64,000 nt of DNA. Origin: CAWDPQ01 sp963804245. GTDB taxonomy: Bacteria; Acidobacteriota; Vicinamibacteria; Vicinamibacterales; 2-12-FULL-66-21. Both the position numbers and the translations under genes were made by a program. Shown piece after piece: positions 20,262 through 28,807 of the stretch; the first letter of the stretch is position 1; the number at the start of each line of letters is the position of its first letter. The notes under the pieces are model-generated. The model saw only the letters and a program-made list of their open reading frames with translations. It made no database searches and was not told the origin of the DNA. The DNA lies in assembly GCA_963804245.1 (NCBI GenBank), contig CAWDPQ010000009.1, positions 186,001 through 250,000 on the forward strand, written 5' to 3'.

Positions 20262-20806
20262 TGACGCTTGTCAGCCCTCTTCACCCTGACCAATGCTTCA
20301 GACGCCTCGAGGCCCATACCGTTCGCGATATCCCGGTCGTTTCTGACTTGGGAATGAGCCGTCGAATGCTGCTCCGTCGGCGCGGGGCCCGGATCTGGCT
20401 GCGCGACAGACGTCCCGGGCTCACGAATTCGTTTGCGCCCATCTACGCCGCGGTCGTACACCCTCACGATAGAGGAACAAGGATCGTCGGCATTTTCCGG
20501 CTGCACCGGCTCGTCGTTATCTTCATGGTTGTCTGGCTGGCCATCGTCACCGCTAGCACGGGCACGATCCTTATGGTGGGACTGCGCGATCTGCTGGGCG
20601 GGGGACCGCGCGCGGTCAATGGCGATCCGTGGACGTTGTTCTCATCGGGGCCGGGGTTGTTGGGCATGGCCGGGATCATCTGGGTTGTCGGGCGGTGGCT
20701 TGGCAAGAAGGACGAGCGCGAGATATCGAGCTTCGTCAAACAACTGCTCGACGCGAGGGAGATGGCACCTGGTTCGGACGCTTTTTACCGCAACAATTTC
20801 TCCTGA
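20261..20806 (+). CDS. Conserved membrane protein of unknown function
   Basis: A 181-aa protein from GTG 20261, which shares its first base with the toxin stop. The start VTLVSPLHPDQCFRRLEAHT matches a widespread hypothetical family that begins with LISPLxPxEC-like sequence, then a beta-rich region (RRGARIWLRDRRPGLTNSFA; DRGTRIVGIFRLHRLV) and two helices, VVIFMVVWLAIVTASTGTIL and GPGLLGMAGIIWVVGRWLG. It may be cotranscribed with the toxin-antitoxin pair but is not a recognised third component. The tandem repeat array begins 4 bases after its stop. Confidence 0.72.
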   Translation: MTLVSPLHPDQCFRRLEAHTVRDIPVVSDLGMSRRMLLRRRGARIWLRDRRPGLTNSFAPIYAAVVHPHDRGTRIVGIFRLHRLVVIFMVVWLAIVTASTGTILMVGLRDLLGGGPRAVNGDPWTLFSSGPGLLGMAGIIWVVGRWLGKKDEREISSFVKQLLDAREMAPGSDAFYRNNFS

Positions 20807-20810
20807 TCTC

Positions 20811-21481
20811 TGTGGATCCTGACAAGCGTCTGGACATCCAGGTTGCACCACGGGGCGCCTATCGCCTGATGGCCAATCTGCTGTGGTTGACGGCTGCCGG
20901 GTGATCAAAGATCGACAGGAGAAAGAGAGAAAGGGAGCCAAAAGATTTCTTCTCTCCTAATCTCCTGTGGATCTGACAAGCGTCTGTGATCTCCAAGCTC
21001 CTGTGGATCTGACAAGCGTCTGTGATCTCCAAGCTGCACCACGGGCGCCTATCGCCTGATGGCCAATCTGCTGTGGTTGACGGCTGCCGGGTGATCAAAG
21101 ATCGACAGGAGAAAGAGAGAAAGGGAGCCAAAAGATTTCTTCTCTCCTAATCTCCTGTGGATCTGACTGACAAGCGTCTGTGACCTCCAAGCTGCACCAC
21201 GGGCGCCTATCGCCTGATGGCCAATCTGCTGTGGTTGACGGCTGCCGGGTGATCAAAGATCGACAGGAGAAAGAGAGAAAGGGAGCCAAGAAAATTTCTT
21301 CTCTCCTAATCTCCTGTGGATCTGACAAGCGTCTGTGACCTCCAAGCTGCACCACGGGCGCCTATCGCCTGATGGCCAATCTGCTGTGGCTGAGGGCTGT
21401 CGGGTGATCAAGGATCGACAGGAGAAAGAGAGAAAGGGAGCCAAAAAAATTTCTCCTTATCTCCCTATTCTCCTGTCGATC
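20811..21481 (+). repeat. Tandem array: four copies of a 154-159 bp unit
   Basis: Copies lie at 20811-20965, 21002-21155, 21156-21314 and 21315-21473, with a 36-bp partial copy at 20966-21001. Each begins TGTGGATCTGACAAGCGTCT, continues through CGCCTGATGGCCAATCTGCT and ends in a purine-rich block (GACAGGAGAAAGAGAGAAAG) facing a pyrimidine-rich block (TTCTCTCCTAATCTCCTG). The two blocks form an imperfect hairpin; in copy 4 GATCGACAGGAGAA pairs exactly with TTCTCCTGTCGATC at 21468-21481. Copy 3 carries a 4-base CTGA duplication. The array fills the gap between the membrane protein and the hydrolase. Open frames on the minus strand are by-products of the repetition. Confidence 0.92.
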
Positions 21482-21548
21482 TTGGACGAGTGCTGTGGGA
21501 TCTACGTTGCAGAGGCGTGCGCCGGACGACACGGCCGATGGAGGCACC

Positions 21549-22514
21549 GTGAACGATTTGCGGATCCAATTGCGGACGGCGCTGCTGTTGATGCTGTCCC
21601 TCCCGGCCTTTCACAACGTTGAAGGCCAGGAGGTCATCAGAAGTACCTACGCCTACAAGACGATAGGCGATCTTCGTATTCGGGCGGATGTGTACCGGAG
21701 GCCCGGCGAGATCGTCACGCCCGCTATCCTGTGGATTCACGGTGGCGCGCTGATCATGGGTAACCGCCGGGGGCTGAATGCCGTTCAGGCCGAAAAGTAC
21801 CTCGACGCCGGCTACACGATCATTTCAATCGACTATCGGCTGGCTCCGCAGGCCAAGCTGAATGACATCATCGAAGACCTCGTCGACGCCTATCGATGGG
21901 TCCGCATCGATGGGCCAAAGCTGTTTCGGATTGACCCCAATCGCATCGCTGTAGTCGGCCATTCGGCGGGAGGCTACTTGACGTTGATGGCCGGATTCCG
22001 ACTCAACCCGCGGCCGGCAGCACTGGTGTCTTTTTACGGCTACGGCGATATTGCCGGGGACTGGTATAGCCGGCCCGATCCGTTTTACAGCCGGCAGCCC
22101 GCCGTGCCGAAGGAGGAGGCCTACCAAGCCGTCGGTACTCAGCTCATCTCCGAGGATCAAGGTGGGAACCGTGGGCGATTCTACCTTTATACGCGTCAGC
22201 GTGGCCTGTGGCCGGTAGAGGTCGTCGGGCACGATCCCGACAAGGAACCGAGACTATTCGATCCGATGTGCCCAGTTCGCAACGTCACGAAGGAGTACCC
22301 GCCGACGTTACTTCTTCACGGGAACTCCGACACAGACGTACCGTTTGAACAGTCCGCTCTGATGGTCAAGGAACTGGAACGGCATGGAGTCCAGCACGAG
22401 TTCATCGCCATGCCAAACCGTGGGCACGGCTTTGACGGAGCCATGTGGGATCCGGAAATTGCGGCGACGTTTGACCGCGTCCTGACTTTTCTGAAAAAAC
22501 AGCTGGGCCGGTAG
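21549..22514 (+). CDS. Secreted alpha/beta hydrolase (BD-FAE / HSL-like esterase)
   Basis: A 321-aa exported esterase. GTG 21549 follows GGAGG and leads straight into a signal peptide (LRTALLLMLSLPAFHNVEGQ). The oxyanion loop is WIHGGALIMG, the nucleophile elbow VGHSAGGYL, the acid in HGNSDTDVPFEQS and the histidine in NRGHGFDG. ISIDYRLAPQAKL is the typical HSL/BD-FAE strand. The prolyl-oligopeptidase-like C-terminus fits carbohydrate or feruloyl esterases. It lies immediately after the repeat array, whose last hairpin could affect its leader. Confidence 0.9.
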   Translation: MNDLRIQLRTALLLMLSLPAFHNVEGQEVIRSTYAYKTIGDLRIRADVYRRPGEIVTPAILWIHGGALIMGNRRGLNAVQAEKYLDAGYTIISIDYRLAPQAKLNDIIEDLVDAYRWVRIDGPKLFRIDPNRIAVVGHSAGGYLTLMAGFRLNPRPAALVSFYGYGDIAGDWYSRPDPFYSRQPAVPKEEAYQAVGTQLISEDQGGNRGRFYLYTRQRGLWPVEVVGHDPDKEPRLFDPMCPVRNVTKEYPPTLLLHGNSDTDVPFEQSALMVKELERHGVQHEFIAMPNRGHGFDGAMWDPEIAATFDRVLTFLKKQLGR

Positions 22515-22538
22515 AGACACGGCCGTGGGAGCTCAGTG

Positions 22539-23015
22539 ATGTTCGTCCTCGCTCGCGCGGTCACCTATTCGGCGCTCTTCATCGGATTCCTCCTGATATT
22601 CCTTCCGGCGCGGATCCTGTCCTCAACCGGCATCACGCCGCCCGCGGCTATGGGCCTCTGGCAGGTTGCCGGGATGATTCTGGGAGCCTCCGGCGCAGCA
22701 CTCGCGATCGCCTGCATCTTCACCTTCGTGTTCGTCGGCCGGGGGACTCCTGCACCATTCGATCCGCCTCGCCGACTGGTGGTTCGGGGTCCATATCGGC
22801 TCGTGCGGAATCCGATGTACATCGGCGCCGGGCTTGCTTTATCAGGCGCCGCGCTCTTTTATCAGTCGATTCCGCTGCTCGGCTATGCTGGCGTGTTCCT
22901 CCTCATCACCCACGTGTTTGTGATGGTGTACGAGGAGCCGGCATTGCGGCGGGCCTTCGACGGAGATTACGAGGCGTACTGCCGGCGAGTCGGTCGGTGG
23001 TGGCCGAAACTGTGA
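22539..23015 (+). CDS. Isoprenylcysteine carboxyl methyltransferase-family membrane protein
   Basis: A 158-aa integral membrane methyltransferase of the ICMT/PEMT family. Helices include AVTYSALFIGFLLIFLPARI, LWQVAGMILGASGAALAIAC and LLGYAGVFLLITHVFVMVY. The C-terminal SAM-binding signature is intact: LVVRGPYRLVRNPMYIGAG and EEPALRRAFDGDYEAYCRRV. Bacterial members methylate lipids or other small hydrophobic substrates. A truncated paralogue lies at 42438. ATG 22539 is preceded by GTG 22536, which could also start. Confidence 0.85.
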   Translation: MFVLARAVTYSALFIGFLLIFLPARILSSTGITPPAAMGLWQVAGMILGASGAALAIACIFTFVFVGRGTPAPFDPPRRLVVRGPYRLVRNPMYIGAGLALSGAALFYQSIPLLGYAGVFLLITHVFVMVYEEPALRRAFDGDYEAYCRRVGRWWPKL

Positions 23016-23067
23016 GTAGCCTGCTCCGACGCGAGGCCCGGCTCCGACTGAATCCCAGGAGCAATCA

Positions 23068-23526
23068 ATGAGCATTGGTAGTTCCGGTGAGTCGACCGCT
23101 CCAGCGACTCCGGGAAGTCCCGTTGGCGGGTTCCTTGACGTCCTGCGTACAGTGGCCCTGATCGCTGCGGCGGCGGGGGCCGCAGGTTCGATCGCGTTCA
23201 TGCTCCGTGCAGGTCGCCGTAGTCCGCGTCTGCTGATTGCTCTCTTTACAATCTGGGTGTTGTCCCCGTTCGTGGCCCTCGCATGGGCCAACATGGTTTC
23301 GAAGCGTTGGTCCGTTGTGACGCGAGCGACGCTGTATTGCGTGACGCTCGTTGTAACCCTGGGTTCTTTGGCCACTTATGGGGATCTCTTTTTGAGGCCA
23401 CCCGGGACGGCGGCCGCGTTCTTCTTCGTTGCCGTTCCTCCGGCGTCATGGTTGCTGATGACGATAGTTGGTGCGACAGCCGCGCTCAGAGCGCGCAGGC
23501 TGTCGCATCGAGGAGCTGGTGGCTAA
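23068..23526 (+). CDS. Hypothetical small membrane protein
   Basis: A 152-aa protein with four likely membrane helices: VALIAAAAGAAGSIAFML, LLIALFTIWVLSPFVALAWA, TLYCVTLVVTLGSLATYGD and AFFFVAVPPASWLLMTIVG. A Ser/Thr/Pro-rich N-terminus precedes them. ATG 23068 follows CAGGAGCAATCA. I do not recognise a named family. Similar small four-helix proteins are common in this lineage. Confidence 0.7.
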   Translation: MSIGSSGESTAPATPGSPVGGFLDVLRTVALIAAAAGAAGSIAFMLRAGRRSPRLLIALFTIWVLSPFVALAWANMVSKRWSVVTRATLYCVTLVVTLGSLATYGDLFLRPPGTAAAFFFVAVPPASWLLMTIVGATAALRARRLSHRGAGG

Positions 23527-23541
23527 CGCCTGGCAGAGGAA

Positions 23542-24466
23542 ATGGCCCACGGGCTATCCGATTGGGGCTCGGTCGATCTCTACGGCGTCACGGTGCTCGG
23601 CCAGGCATGGCGTGCGGGGCTGGTCACTGATGCCAGGATCCGTGCGTGGGGGCAGTCACCGGATCGATGGCGGCGCCGACTGGCGCTGGTCGCAACAGTG
23701 CCGTTGAACTCGCGGGCGCGTGGCGGCCTGGGGAATGTGCGGAAGACACTCTCCGTCTGCCGCCTGTTGGCCAGCGATCGGGACGACGGCGAAAAGGACG
23801 TCGTGGTGTTTCTCGGCGACTACATCGACCGCGGACACGACTCGAGAGGTTGCATCGATGCCATTCTGGCGTTTCGACGCGAGAGTCCGGCTGAGGTCAC
23901 CTGCCTGCGCGGCAATCACGAGGACTGGCTGCTGCGCACGCAGAAGGACTACGCGTGCCACTCATGGCTGCTGGGGATGGAAGGACTGGATACCGTGCGC
24001 AGCTATTCGCCTGAGGCTGAGCGGGCGTTGCGCGAGGATGTCAAGGAGGCGGGTCTACGGCTGTACGTCGACCGCTACGAACTCGCGTACGACCAGTTCT
24101 TTGACCTGCTCCCAGAGCCGCATCGCGCGTTCTTTGCTGCGTTGGTGCTGGGTTTCGAGAGTCCGGATTGCATCTGCACACATGCGGGTCTGGACCCGCG
24201 AGTTTCGAAACTCGCAGATCAAACACCGGAATCGCTGGTTTGGGGGAACGCGGCATTTCCAGCCGAGTATCGGGGAGAGACGGCCGTTGTGTATGGCCAC
24301 TGGAACAACGCTGAGCTCGATGCACATGAGTGGCCGAGACCAAAGAATCGTTGGTAACACCATTGGAATCGCTACGATTGCTCATGGCGTGTTGACGGCG
24401 ATTCGAATGCCAGACCGACAAGTGTTTCAGAGCGCCCATCATGCCCAGTGGAAGAACGCTGTCTGA
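23542..24466 (+). pseudogene. PPP-family metallophosphatase, damaged at both ends
   Basis: The middle is a clear serine/threonine-type phosphoesterase: VVVFLGDYIDRGHDSRGCID (motif II), CLRGNHEDWLL (motif III), CICTHAGLDPR and VVYGHWNNAEL carry the later metal and catalytic histidines. The first metal motif GDxHG cannot be found; the matching place near 23715-23740 reads RARGGLGNVRK. The frame stops at 24357, but the neighbouring frame continues the expected ending (RIVGNTIGIATIAHGVLTAI then RMPDRQVFQS) to 24466; one extra A in the run at 24342-24344 explains this. Either indels hide a good gene or it is a true pseudogene. The N-terminal boundary is uncertain. Confidence 0.7.
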
Positions 24467-24565
24467 CCGCCGAGTGCTCTGGCGGGCCTCGTGCCCCTAC
24501 TCCGGTGACGTCGCCGGATCAACCGATGTCATCGTTCCTTGTTTTCTCGGGATTGTGAGCAGGGC

Positions 24566-25504
24566 ATGACCGTCAAGACGTATCTGCTTTCTGTGCCGGA
24601 GCGATTGGTCCGATCGGTCCTGGGACTTGGTGCGGGTGTGGCGCGCGAAGTGGGAGAGGTCGCCCTGCCGGATGGCATCCGACGCAGCCAGCTGTATCAG
24701 AACCTCGTCGACGCCACGCTCCGGTATCTGATCGAGCAGGTCGGAGGCGTCGAAGGTGTCTACAAAGACGATGGACCGCTTCCGGAGAACTTCCTCGTCA
24801 GGCGGACTGCCGGTAACGCGGTCGAAGTGCTTGGCGTCGTCGCCTTTCGCGCGTCGCCGGTGTGGGTCCTCGCGGCTCTGGCCGACGTGTGCGGCATGGG
24901 ACGTCACCTGATCCCGGAAATAGCCGACGCGCTCAAGGCGCAGGGTCTGCTGGAGAAGGAAACGCACTTCACCAGCGTCGACCAGCTGCTCGACGGTCTG
25001 GAGCGCACGACGTCTCGGCTGGCCCGGACGATCAACACGCCGCCGCTCGACGTCGCAGGACTCCGAACCGAATGGGAGGCACTGCGGGAGGAAGCGCGCG
25101 GATTGCAGCCGTCCGGTCTTCCATCCAGGGACACGATCACCAACGTGTGGAACCAGCTCAAGATCGAATCGGCGCGGCAGGACACTTCGATCTTTGAAAC
25201 GTCGTCGGTGATGGCGATATCAGCGGCACGAGCTCTTCCCGAGGGCGTTCGATGGCTCTCCGCCTCCGCCCGCGTCGGCGCGACCCGCACCAGCCAGATC
25301 TTCGGCGCCGCGCTGCTCGATCACTACCGGCAGACGTTGAGCGAAATACAGGACGTTGGGTATATGGCATACGCCAATCGCCTGTTTCGCCCCTACGTCC
25401 GTGCGGCGGTGAATCAGTTCTCACCGGGGCGGCGTACTCTCACCGACCGCTTGATTGAAAAGATCGCGGCCATCAGGTCAGATAAGGGATCGACGCGATC
25501 GTGA
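24566..25504 (+). CDS. Hypothetical protein, unrecognised
   Basis: A 312-aa protein starting MTVKTYLLSVPERLVRSVLG. The N-terminal half has a glycine/alanine-rich helix (GLGAGVAREVGEVALPDGIR) and a region ILARG-free but hydrophobic around AFRASPVWVLAALADVCGMG. The C-terminal half is helical with FGAALLDHYRQTLSEIQDVG. There is no signal peptide, no strong membrane segment and no catalytic motif I can name. Codon use matches its neighbours, so it is a real gene of a conserved but unassigned family. Confidence 0.68.
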   Translation: MTVKTYLLSVPERLVRSVLGLGAGVAREVGEVALPDGIRRSQLYQNLVDATLRYLIEQVGGVEGVYKDDGPLPENFLVRRTAGNAVEVLGVVAFRASPVWVLAALADVCGMGRHLIPEIADALKAQGLLEKETHFTSVDQLLDGLERTTSRLARTINTPPLDVAGLRTEWEALREEARGLQPSGLPSRDTITNVWNQLKIESARQDTSIFETSSVMAISAARALPEGVRWLSASARVGATRTSQIFGAALLDHYRQTLSEIQDVGYMAYANRLFRPYVRAAVNQFSPGRRTLTDRLIEKIAAIRSDKGSTRS

Positions 25505-25529
25505 GCGACCTGCTATTGAATGGTGGGAC

Positions 25530-26294
25530 ATGCGAGTCGTGCGCCTGATTGTTCTCATCGCCCTCATCGGATCAGCACCGAGCGAAATCGTGGCGCAGTC
25601 GCCTGCCGAGATCAAAGTGTGGACCGCGAGAGCGATTGCCACAGTGCTCGCCGAGATCGGGCCGGAATTCGAGCGGACGACGGGGTACCGTCTCAGCATC
25701 ACGAGCGATCTGCCGCCCGCGTTTGCGCGACGCGCCAGCGCCGGCGAGCCGTTCGATGTCATCGTCAGTGGTTCGGCCACTATCGACGAATGGAGCAAAG
25801 CTGGCAGGATCCTGCCCGAGACGCGCATTGACATCGCGCGCTCCGGTATCGGTGTTGAAGTGAAAGCGGGCGCGGCGAAGCCCGACATCAGTTCCGTCGA
25901 AGCGTTCAAGCGTGCCCTGCTCGCGGCGAAATCGATCGCCTTTCTCAGAGTCGGCAGCGGCATTCATGTCGCTGGTCTGGTCGATCGGCTGGGAATTGCC
26001 GAGGCCATCAAAGCAAAAGTGACGCGGCCCGAATCAGACATCGTGTCGGAGCTGGTCGCCAAGGGCGAGGTCGAGCTCGGCATCGTCGTCATCACCCAGA
26101 TTCTGACGACGCCCGGCGTGGAGCTCGTTGGCCCGTTACCGGCCGGGGTGCAGTCGTATGTCACGTTCACCGGCGCCGTCAGCGCGACATCGAAGGCGCC
26201 GGAGGCCGCCAGGCAACTGATTACGTTTTTGACCGGGGCGACGGCGAGGCCGGTGATGCGAAAGCAGGGGATGGAGCCGGTCCTGTCTCGGTAA
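25530..26294 (+). CDS. ModA-like periplasmic substrate-binding protein
   Basis: A 254-aa periplasmic solute-binding protein of the molybdate/sulfate type (PBP type 2). A signal peptide (LIVLIALIGSAPSEIVAQ) precedes EIKVWTARAIATVLAEIGPE, the first beta-alpha unit. GEPFDVIVSGSATIDEWSKA and RSGIGVEVKAGAAKPDISSV correspond to the hinge and ligand loops, and GEVELGIVVITQIL is the second-domain strand. No ModB/ModC transporter gene is nearby, so it is an orphan binding protein whose ligand is uncertain. Confidence 0.82.
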   Translation: MRVVRLIVLIALIGSAPSEIVAQSPAEIKVWTARAIATVLAEIGPEFERTTGYRLSITSDLPPAFARRASAGEPFDVIVSGSATIDEWSKAGRILPETRIDIARSGIGVEVKAGAAKPDISSVEAFKRALLAAKSIAFLRVGSGIHVAGLVDRLGIAEAIKAKVTRPESDIVSELVAKGEVELGIVVITQILTTPGVELVGPLPAGVQSYVTFTGAVSATSKAPEAARQLITFLTGATARPVMRKQGMEPVLSR

Positions 26295-26352
26295 CCGCGT
26301 TGCTCGTAAGGGCCTGCCCGCGCGATAATCGCGGCATCTCGGAAACTCACTG

Positions 26353-27159
26353 ATGCTTCCAATTGGTGGCGCTGCATCGGCGCCGATCGCGTCGCGCGCT
26401 ACCCTCCCACGGGTGCGCGCCGAATCGCGACAGTTCTATGTCTGGATGGCCTACGCGTGCGCCTTCGTCGCCATCGCGGGCTTCACGCCGACGTACTGGG
26501 CGCCGGTCGCCACCGGATCGTTCGTCGGCCCGCCCATCCTGCACGTGCACGGCCTGCTCTTTTCCGCGTGGATGTTGTTGTTCATCACCCAGGCGCGATT
26601 CGCTGCCAGCGGACGCTTCGAGTATCACCGGTCGTTGGGTCTGGTCGGCATCTCACTGGCGACGGCCATGCTCTTCGCGGGTCTCATGGTCGCCATCACG
26701 AGCATCAACGATGGCATTGCACGTGGGTTCGAGCAACAGACTCGCGCGTTTTCGATCGTGCCCATCACGATCATCCTGTTCTTCGCGGCGACGGTCGCGG
26801 CGGCCATCGCCAACACGCGGCGGCCCGACGTGCACATGCGGCTGATGCTGGTGGCATCGATCTCGTTGCTGCCACCTGCCATCGCCCGCATTTTCTTTGT
26901 TTTCCTGGCACCGGCCGGTTCCCCACGGCCCGGTTTGGGAGAACCGCCCGCCGTTGCCTTTTCCTTGCTGCCTAGCTTCGCCTCGGATCTTCTGCTCGTT
27001 GTCGCCATGGCCAACGACTGGCGAACGCGGGGCCGACCGCATCCGACTTACCTGATGACCGGGGCGCTCATGCTCGCAGTGCAGATCGTCCGCGTGCCGT
27101 TCAGCGGCACCCCGGCCTGGCGGGCGGTCACGGACTGGCTGTTGGCGCTCGCAGGATGA
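26353..27159 (+). CDS. Conserved polytopic membrane protein, unassigned
   Basis: A 268-aa protein with about seven hydrophobic segments, including VWMAYACAFVAIAGFTPTYW, HVHGLLFSAWMLLFITQARF, GLVGISLATAMLFAGLMVAI and FSIVPITIILFFAATVAAAI. Conserved histidines sit in HVHG near residue 61, EYHRS and RPDVHMR, a pattern seen in membrane proteins that may bind heme, but this is only a suggestion. The ATG has a 13-base spacing to a weak GGAAAC. Its stop overlaps the nitrilase ATGATG start, implying coupling. Confidence 0.7.
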   Translation: MLPIGGAASAPIASRATLPRVRAESRQFYVWMAYACAFVAIAGFTPTYWAPVATGSFVGPPILHVHGLLFSAWMLLFITQARFAASGRFEYHRSLGLVGISLATAMLFAGLMVAITSINDGIARGFEQQTRAFSIVPITIILFFAATVAAAIANTRRPDVHMRLMLVASISLLPPAIARIFFVFLAPAGSPRPGLGEPPAVAFSLLPSFASDLLLVVAMANDWRTRGRPHPTYLMTGALMLAVQIVRVPFSGTPAWRAVTDWLLALAG

Positions 27160-28105
27160 TGGCTTCGCCCGCTAACGCAAACACCGTGGACGTAGCTGTC
27201 GTTCAGGCCGCCTCGGTGCTGTTCGACGCTGACGCGTGCATTGATAAGGCCATTCGTCTGATCGGAGAGGCTGCGGCGACCGGCGCGAAGGTGATCGTCT
27301 TTCCGGAGGCGTTCGTTACCGGATACCCCAAAGGTCTCAATTATGGCCTCGTCGTCGGCGCCCGCGACCCGGCCGGTCGTGAGGAGTTTCGACTGTATCT
27401 CGAGGCGGCGATCGAAGTCCCGGGCCCACAGACCGAGCGGCTCGGTGAAGCTGCGGCGCGACATGCCAGCTACGTTGTCATCGGCGTGATCGAGCGCGAG
27501 CTCGGCACCTGCTACTGCACCGTGCTCTTTTTCGGACCGGACGGCCAGCTCCTCGGAAAGCACCGAAAGTTGATGCCGACCGCGATGGAACGGATGATCT
27601 GGGGCTTCGGCGATGGATCGACGCTGACGACCGTTGACAGTCCGTACGGCCGTATCGGCGCGGTGATCTGCTGGGAGAACTACATGCCGATGCTGCGGAT
27701 GGCCATGTATTCGAAGAACGTGGCCCTCTACTGCGCCCCGACCGCGGACGATCGAGACACCTGGCTGTCCTCGATGCAGCATGTTGCGCTCGAGGGACGC
27801 TGCTTCGTGCTCACGGCCTGCCAGGTTCTTCGGAAGAAAGACCTCCCCACGACCGTGCGCGTCCTCTCGGCGATTCGCCCGAGACCGTGCTGATGCGTGG
27901 CGGCAGCGCCATCATCAGTCCGTTTGGTAAGGTCATCGCCGGCCCTCGCTTCGACGCGGAAGCCATCGTCACGGCATCGCTCGACCTCAACGACATCGGG
28001 CGTGGCAAGTTCGACTTCGACGTTGCCGGGCACTACAGCCGGCCGGACGTCTTTCAATTGATCGTCAACGAAGCGCCGGCGCGTCCGGTCGTCACGAAGG
28101 AATGA
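27156..28105 (+). CDS. Nitrilase / carbon-nitrogen hydrolase, frameshifted near the 3' end
   Basis: A nitrilase-superfamily enzyme with the full Glu-Lys-Cys triad: E51 in VFPEAFVTGYP, K138 in GKHRKLMPT, and C172 in VICWENYMPML. The GYPKG and WENYMP context favours aliphatic or aromatic nitrilases over amidases. The frame ends early at 27893, but the adjoining frame continues the expected ending (HDRARPLGDSPETVLMRGGS, then AIISPFGKVIAGPRFDAEAI) to 28105. Loss of one C in the run CTCCCC at 27845-27848 accounts for this. Restored length is about 316 aa, normal for the family. Confidence 0.85.
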
Positions 28106-28117
28106 CGTCGTCAGGAG

Positions 28118-28693
28118 ATGTTTCTCGCCCGTCGTCCATCGCCGCAGGATATCGATCGGTTTCTTCGGGCGGCGCGTGAGCTGTCGCTCTCTTACGATCC
28201 GATCGGCCTGGCCAAACAAAATCCTGATGGGTTCAAAGTCGACGAGGAAGACACGGTCATAGGCTCGGGCGAGGCGGCATTCCGGCGGGCAACACAGGCT
28301 CTCGTCGCCTGGACGCACTTCGCAGTGGGCTGGGTCGAGCTGTTTCCGAGGGGCGCTGCAATCTCGCCAGGGACCGACGTCGCTGTGCTGGCTCGGCACG
28401 TCGGGTTCTGGTCGTTGAATGCCTGCCGCGTGGTGTATTCGATCGGTGGGCGCGATGACACCGAATTCGGGTTCGCCTACGGCACACTGGTCGAGCACGT
28501 CGAGTGCGGCGAAGAGATATTCGAAATACGTTTTCAGCCCCAGACCGGAGATGTGTCGTATCTCATTCGCGCGGCGTCGAAGCCGCAGGCTGTTTTGGCG
28601 AAACTCGGATATCCTCTCGCGCGATCGCTCCAGGCTCGCTTTCGGCGTGATTCCACGCGTGCTCTCGCGCGAGCGATTGCCGGCGGACAGTGA
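28118..28693 (+). CDS. DUF1990 family protein
   Basis: A 191-aa protein matching DUF1990 throughout: MFLARRPSPQDIDRFLRAAR, LSLSYDPIGLA near residues 24-34, GSGEAAFRRATQALVAWTHF, and the best-conserved block CRVVYSIGGRDDTEFGFAYG, followed by TLVEHVECGEEIFEIRF. LAKLGYPLARSLQARFRRDS closes the domain. The family has a lipocalin/START-like fold of unknown function and is often near stress or lipid genes. The ATG follows TCAGGAG at close spacing, 12 bases after the nitrilase end. Confidence 0.88.
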   Translation: MFLARRPSPQDIDRFLRAARELSLSYDPIGLAKQNPDGFKVDEEDTVIGSGEAAFRRATQALVAWTHFAVGWVELFPRGAAISPGTDVAVLARHVGFWSLNACRVVYSIGGRDDTEFGFAYGTLVEHVECGEEIFEIRFQPQTGDVSYLIRAASKPQAVLAKLGYPLARSLQARFRRDSTRALARAIAGGQ

Positions 28694-28807
28694 GTAGTTG
28701 CCGGATCGCAGCGTAAACTGACGGACGTGGAAAGCGCGGAACTACGGCAGCTCCTCGACTGGCTTCGTCGAGAGGAAGAAGTGCTGAGGAAAAGTACAGG
28801 AGAAAAC

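Noticed and set aside
20263..20830. A 12-bp inverted match between GACGCTTGTCAG and the repeat's CTGACAAGCGTC
   Set aside because: The first copy lies in a conserved protein-coding start, and a 12-bp match over this distance can occur by chance.
20811..21481. CRISPR array
   Set aside because: Units are 155 bp and directly abutting with no unique spacers, and no cas genes are present.
20642..21547. Several similar minus-strand frames beginning MAPFLSFSCRSL
   Set aside because: They arise from the tandem repeat itself; unit lengths of 154, 155 and 159 bp do not keep one frame, and the peptide is low complexity.
10182..24560. Integron cassette array with attC sites
   Set aside because: GTTAGGC at 19927 and GGCTAAC at 23519 look like attC ends, but they are isolated, lie in coding context, lack the paired inner sites and recur nowhere else; no integrase is present.
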